NCBI GenBank assembly: GCA_030043835.1
Contig: JASHWY010000003.1
Location: 1 to 5,186 of the forward strand
Origin: Thermoplasmata archaeon
Lineage (GTDB): Archaea > Thermoplasmatota > Thermoplasmata > Lutacidiplasmatales > UBA184
Direction: 5' to 3'
Length of the DNA: 5,186 bases
Shown: piece after piece, positions 4,326-5,186 of the stretch
Layout of the letters: each line of letters starts with the position of its first letter
Position numbering within the stretch: the first letter of the stretch is position 1
Made by a program: the position numbers and the translations under genes
The notes under the pieces: generated by a model
The model's database searches: none
What the model was told of the DNA's origin: nothing
Seen by the model: the letters and a program-made list of their open reading frames with translations, nothing else

Positions 4326-5186
4326 CCTCGACCGTTGACGTGCCTCGCCGGCGCCTCCGGCGTCCCGGAAGAATCGGCCGGGCGCTTGTCGCGATCGGGA
4401 TCGCGCTCGTTGTCATCGTCGCCGGCTTCGGGGTCTATGAGTACTACACGTCCGGCGCCGCGAGCGGCGAGACGACCCTCGTGGTCTACACGTATTCGAG
4501 CCTCTTCAGCGGTAACTGCGGGGCGGGGTCGGCGAACCTCTCGCTCGTCCTCGGAGAGTTCGAGGCCGCTCACCACGTCCGGGTCGATCTCGTCTGTCCG
4601 GCGGCGAACCTCGTGAGTGCGCTCGAGGATCCCGCCGTCTACGGGCTCCCCGCCGCCGACCTCGTGGTCGGACTCGACGAGATCACGGCCCCGCAAGCGG
4701 ATGCGCTCGGCCTCCTCAAGCCGTACACCCCGCCGGAGCTCTCGTCGGTTCCCCCGTGGCTGGTGAGCGAGCTCAGCCCCGACTACGCCGTCGTGCCGTA
4801 CGAGTACGGGTTCCTCGCGATCGACTTTACGTCGGCGTTTGGGCACTCGACCGACGGCGCCGTGGCCCGAGCCACGCTGCCCGATTTCGTCACGAACGCG
4901 AGCTGGGCGAAGCAGCTCCTCATCGAAAACCCCCTCTACGACATCACGGGGGAAGAGTTCCTCGCGTGGGAGGTGGAGTACTACGAGTCCGTCCTCCACG
5001 AGAACTGGGAGACGTTCTGGCAATCGATCCTGCCGCTCGCACCGGTCGCGCCCGACTGGGGGACCGCCTTCGACGAATTCACCGAGACGAGCGGCAACCC
5101 AGGGATGGTGGTGAGCTACACCACCGACCCGGCCTACGAGGCCGACTACGGTCCCTCGGGGGCGTACAACTCGACGGTCAGTTGGT
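4322..5186 (+). CDS. thiB: Thiamine ABC transporter substrate-binding protein, ThiB-like, membrane-anchored (partial, runs off right edge)
   Basis: Extracytoplasmic binding protein that captures thiamine or its phosphates for an ABC importer. The open frame gives 288 codons to the window edge. An arginine-rich N-terminus ([12 protein letters not shown], 9-20) precedes one hydrophobic segment (about 21-38), consistent with a signal anchor or uncleaved signal; there is no lipobox. The mature part begins [11 protein letters not shown] (51-61), the usual first strand of ThiB. Further family blocks are [12 protein letters not shown] (158-169, cf. PYDYG), NWETFWQSI (228-236), [12 protein letters not shown] (242-253) and [15 protein letters not shown] (263-277). 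The segment [15 protein letters not shown] (202-216) replaces the NPRTSxPGxxFLLW seen in bacterial ThiB. C66 and C92 could form a disulphide. The TPP riboswitch directly upstream independently supports a thiamine role. ATG 4322 is the only suitable start, with GGAGGG just 1 base upstream, unusually close for a ribosome site. The permease and ATPase would be expected beyond the window. Confidence 0.88.
   Translation, partial: MTSTVDVPRRRLRRPGRIGRALVAIGIALVVIVAGFGVYEYYTSGAASGETTLVVYTYSSLFSGNCGAGSANLSLVLGEFEAAHHVRVDLVCPAANLVSALEDPAVYGLPAADLVVGLDEITAPQADALGLLKPYTPPELSSVPPWLVSELSPDYAVVPYEYGFLAIDFTSAFGHSTDGAVARATLPDFVTNASWAKQLLIENPLYDITGEEFLAWEVEYYESVLHENWETFWQSILPLAPVAPDWGTAFDEFTETSGNPGMVVSYTTDPAYEADYGPSGAYNSTVSW

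Noticed and set aside
4097..5023. Minus-strand open frame of 308 codons opposite thiB and its riboswitch leader
   Set aside because: The plus strand carries both a TPP riboswitch and a ThiB-like protein; the antisense product is compositionally biased.
1..5186. A new defence, mobile or multi-gene accessory system
   Set aside because: All long conserved frames are accounted for by housekeeping or cofactor genes. There are no direct-repeat arrays, integrase or transposase motifs, tRNA genes or toxin-antitoxin-like pairs.

Overview
This high-GC window looks archaeal, most likely from an uncultured GC-rich member of the Thermoplasmatota or a related euryarchaeal group; the lineage is inferred. 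The evidence is a replication protein A built from repeated OB folds with a zinc finger, archaeal TATA-like boxes 25-40 bases upstream of starts with short or absent leaders, a GTG start on at least two genes, and a glutaminase-dependent (PdxS) vitamin B6 route. No RNA genes other than a riboswitch, and no mobile elements or CRISPR arrays, are visible.

Layout from left to right. Positions 1-1011 (minus) hold the first 337 codons of an RPA-like single-stranded-DNA-binding protein that runs off the left edge. A 136-base divergent promoter region (1012-1147) separates it from pyrF (1148-1990, plus), a type-2-like orotidine 5'-phosphate decarboxylase. pyrF overlaps tail-to-tail with a GT4-family glycosyltransferase (1956-3089, minus). 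The glycosyltransferase lies 66 bases downstream of pdxS (3156-4100, minus), the PLP synthase lyase subunit, and a GC-rich hairpin sits in that gap. A second divergent promoter region (4101-4321) separates pdxS from a thiamine-binding ABC transporter protein gene, thiB (4322 to the right edge, plus), which is cut off by the window.

The most interesting element is the 5' leader of thiB. It carries a clear TPP (THI-box) riboswitch aptamer at about 4191-4279, including the CUGAGA, GAACCUG and AAGGGA-type landmarks. Immediately after it, an 8-bp hairpin (4299-4320) buries the GGAGGG next to the thiB start. The 5' arm of that hairpin can instead pair with the CUGAGAGG segment of the aptamer, which gives a simple two-state switch acting on translation. 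A 14-codon upstream reading frame (4281-4325) runs through the hairpin and ends in an ATGA overlap with the thiB start, so translational coupling may be part of the control.

Functionally this is a set of housekeeping and cofactor genes: DNA replication and repair (RPA), pyrimidine synthesis (PyrF), glycan or glycolipid assembly (GT4), PLP synthesis (PdxS) and thiamine uptake (ThiB). The B6 and B1 genes share a divergent promoter region with a 14-bp palindrome between their TATA boxes. No new multi-gene system is evident; the novelty lies in regulatory detail.
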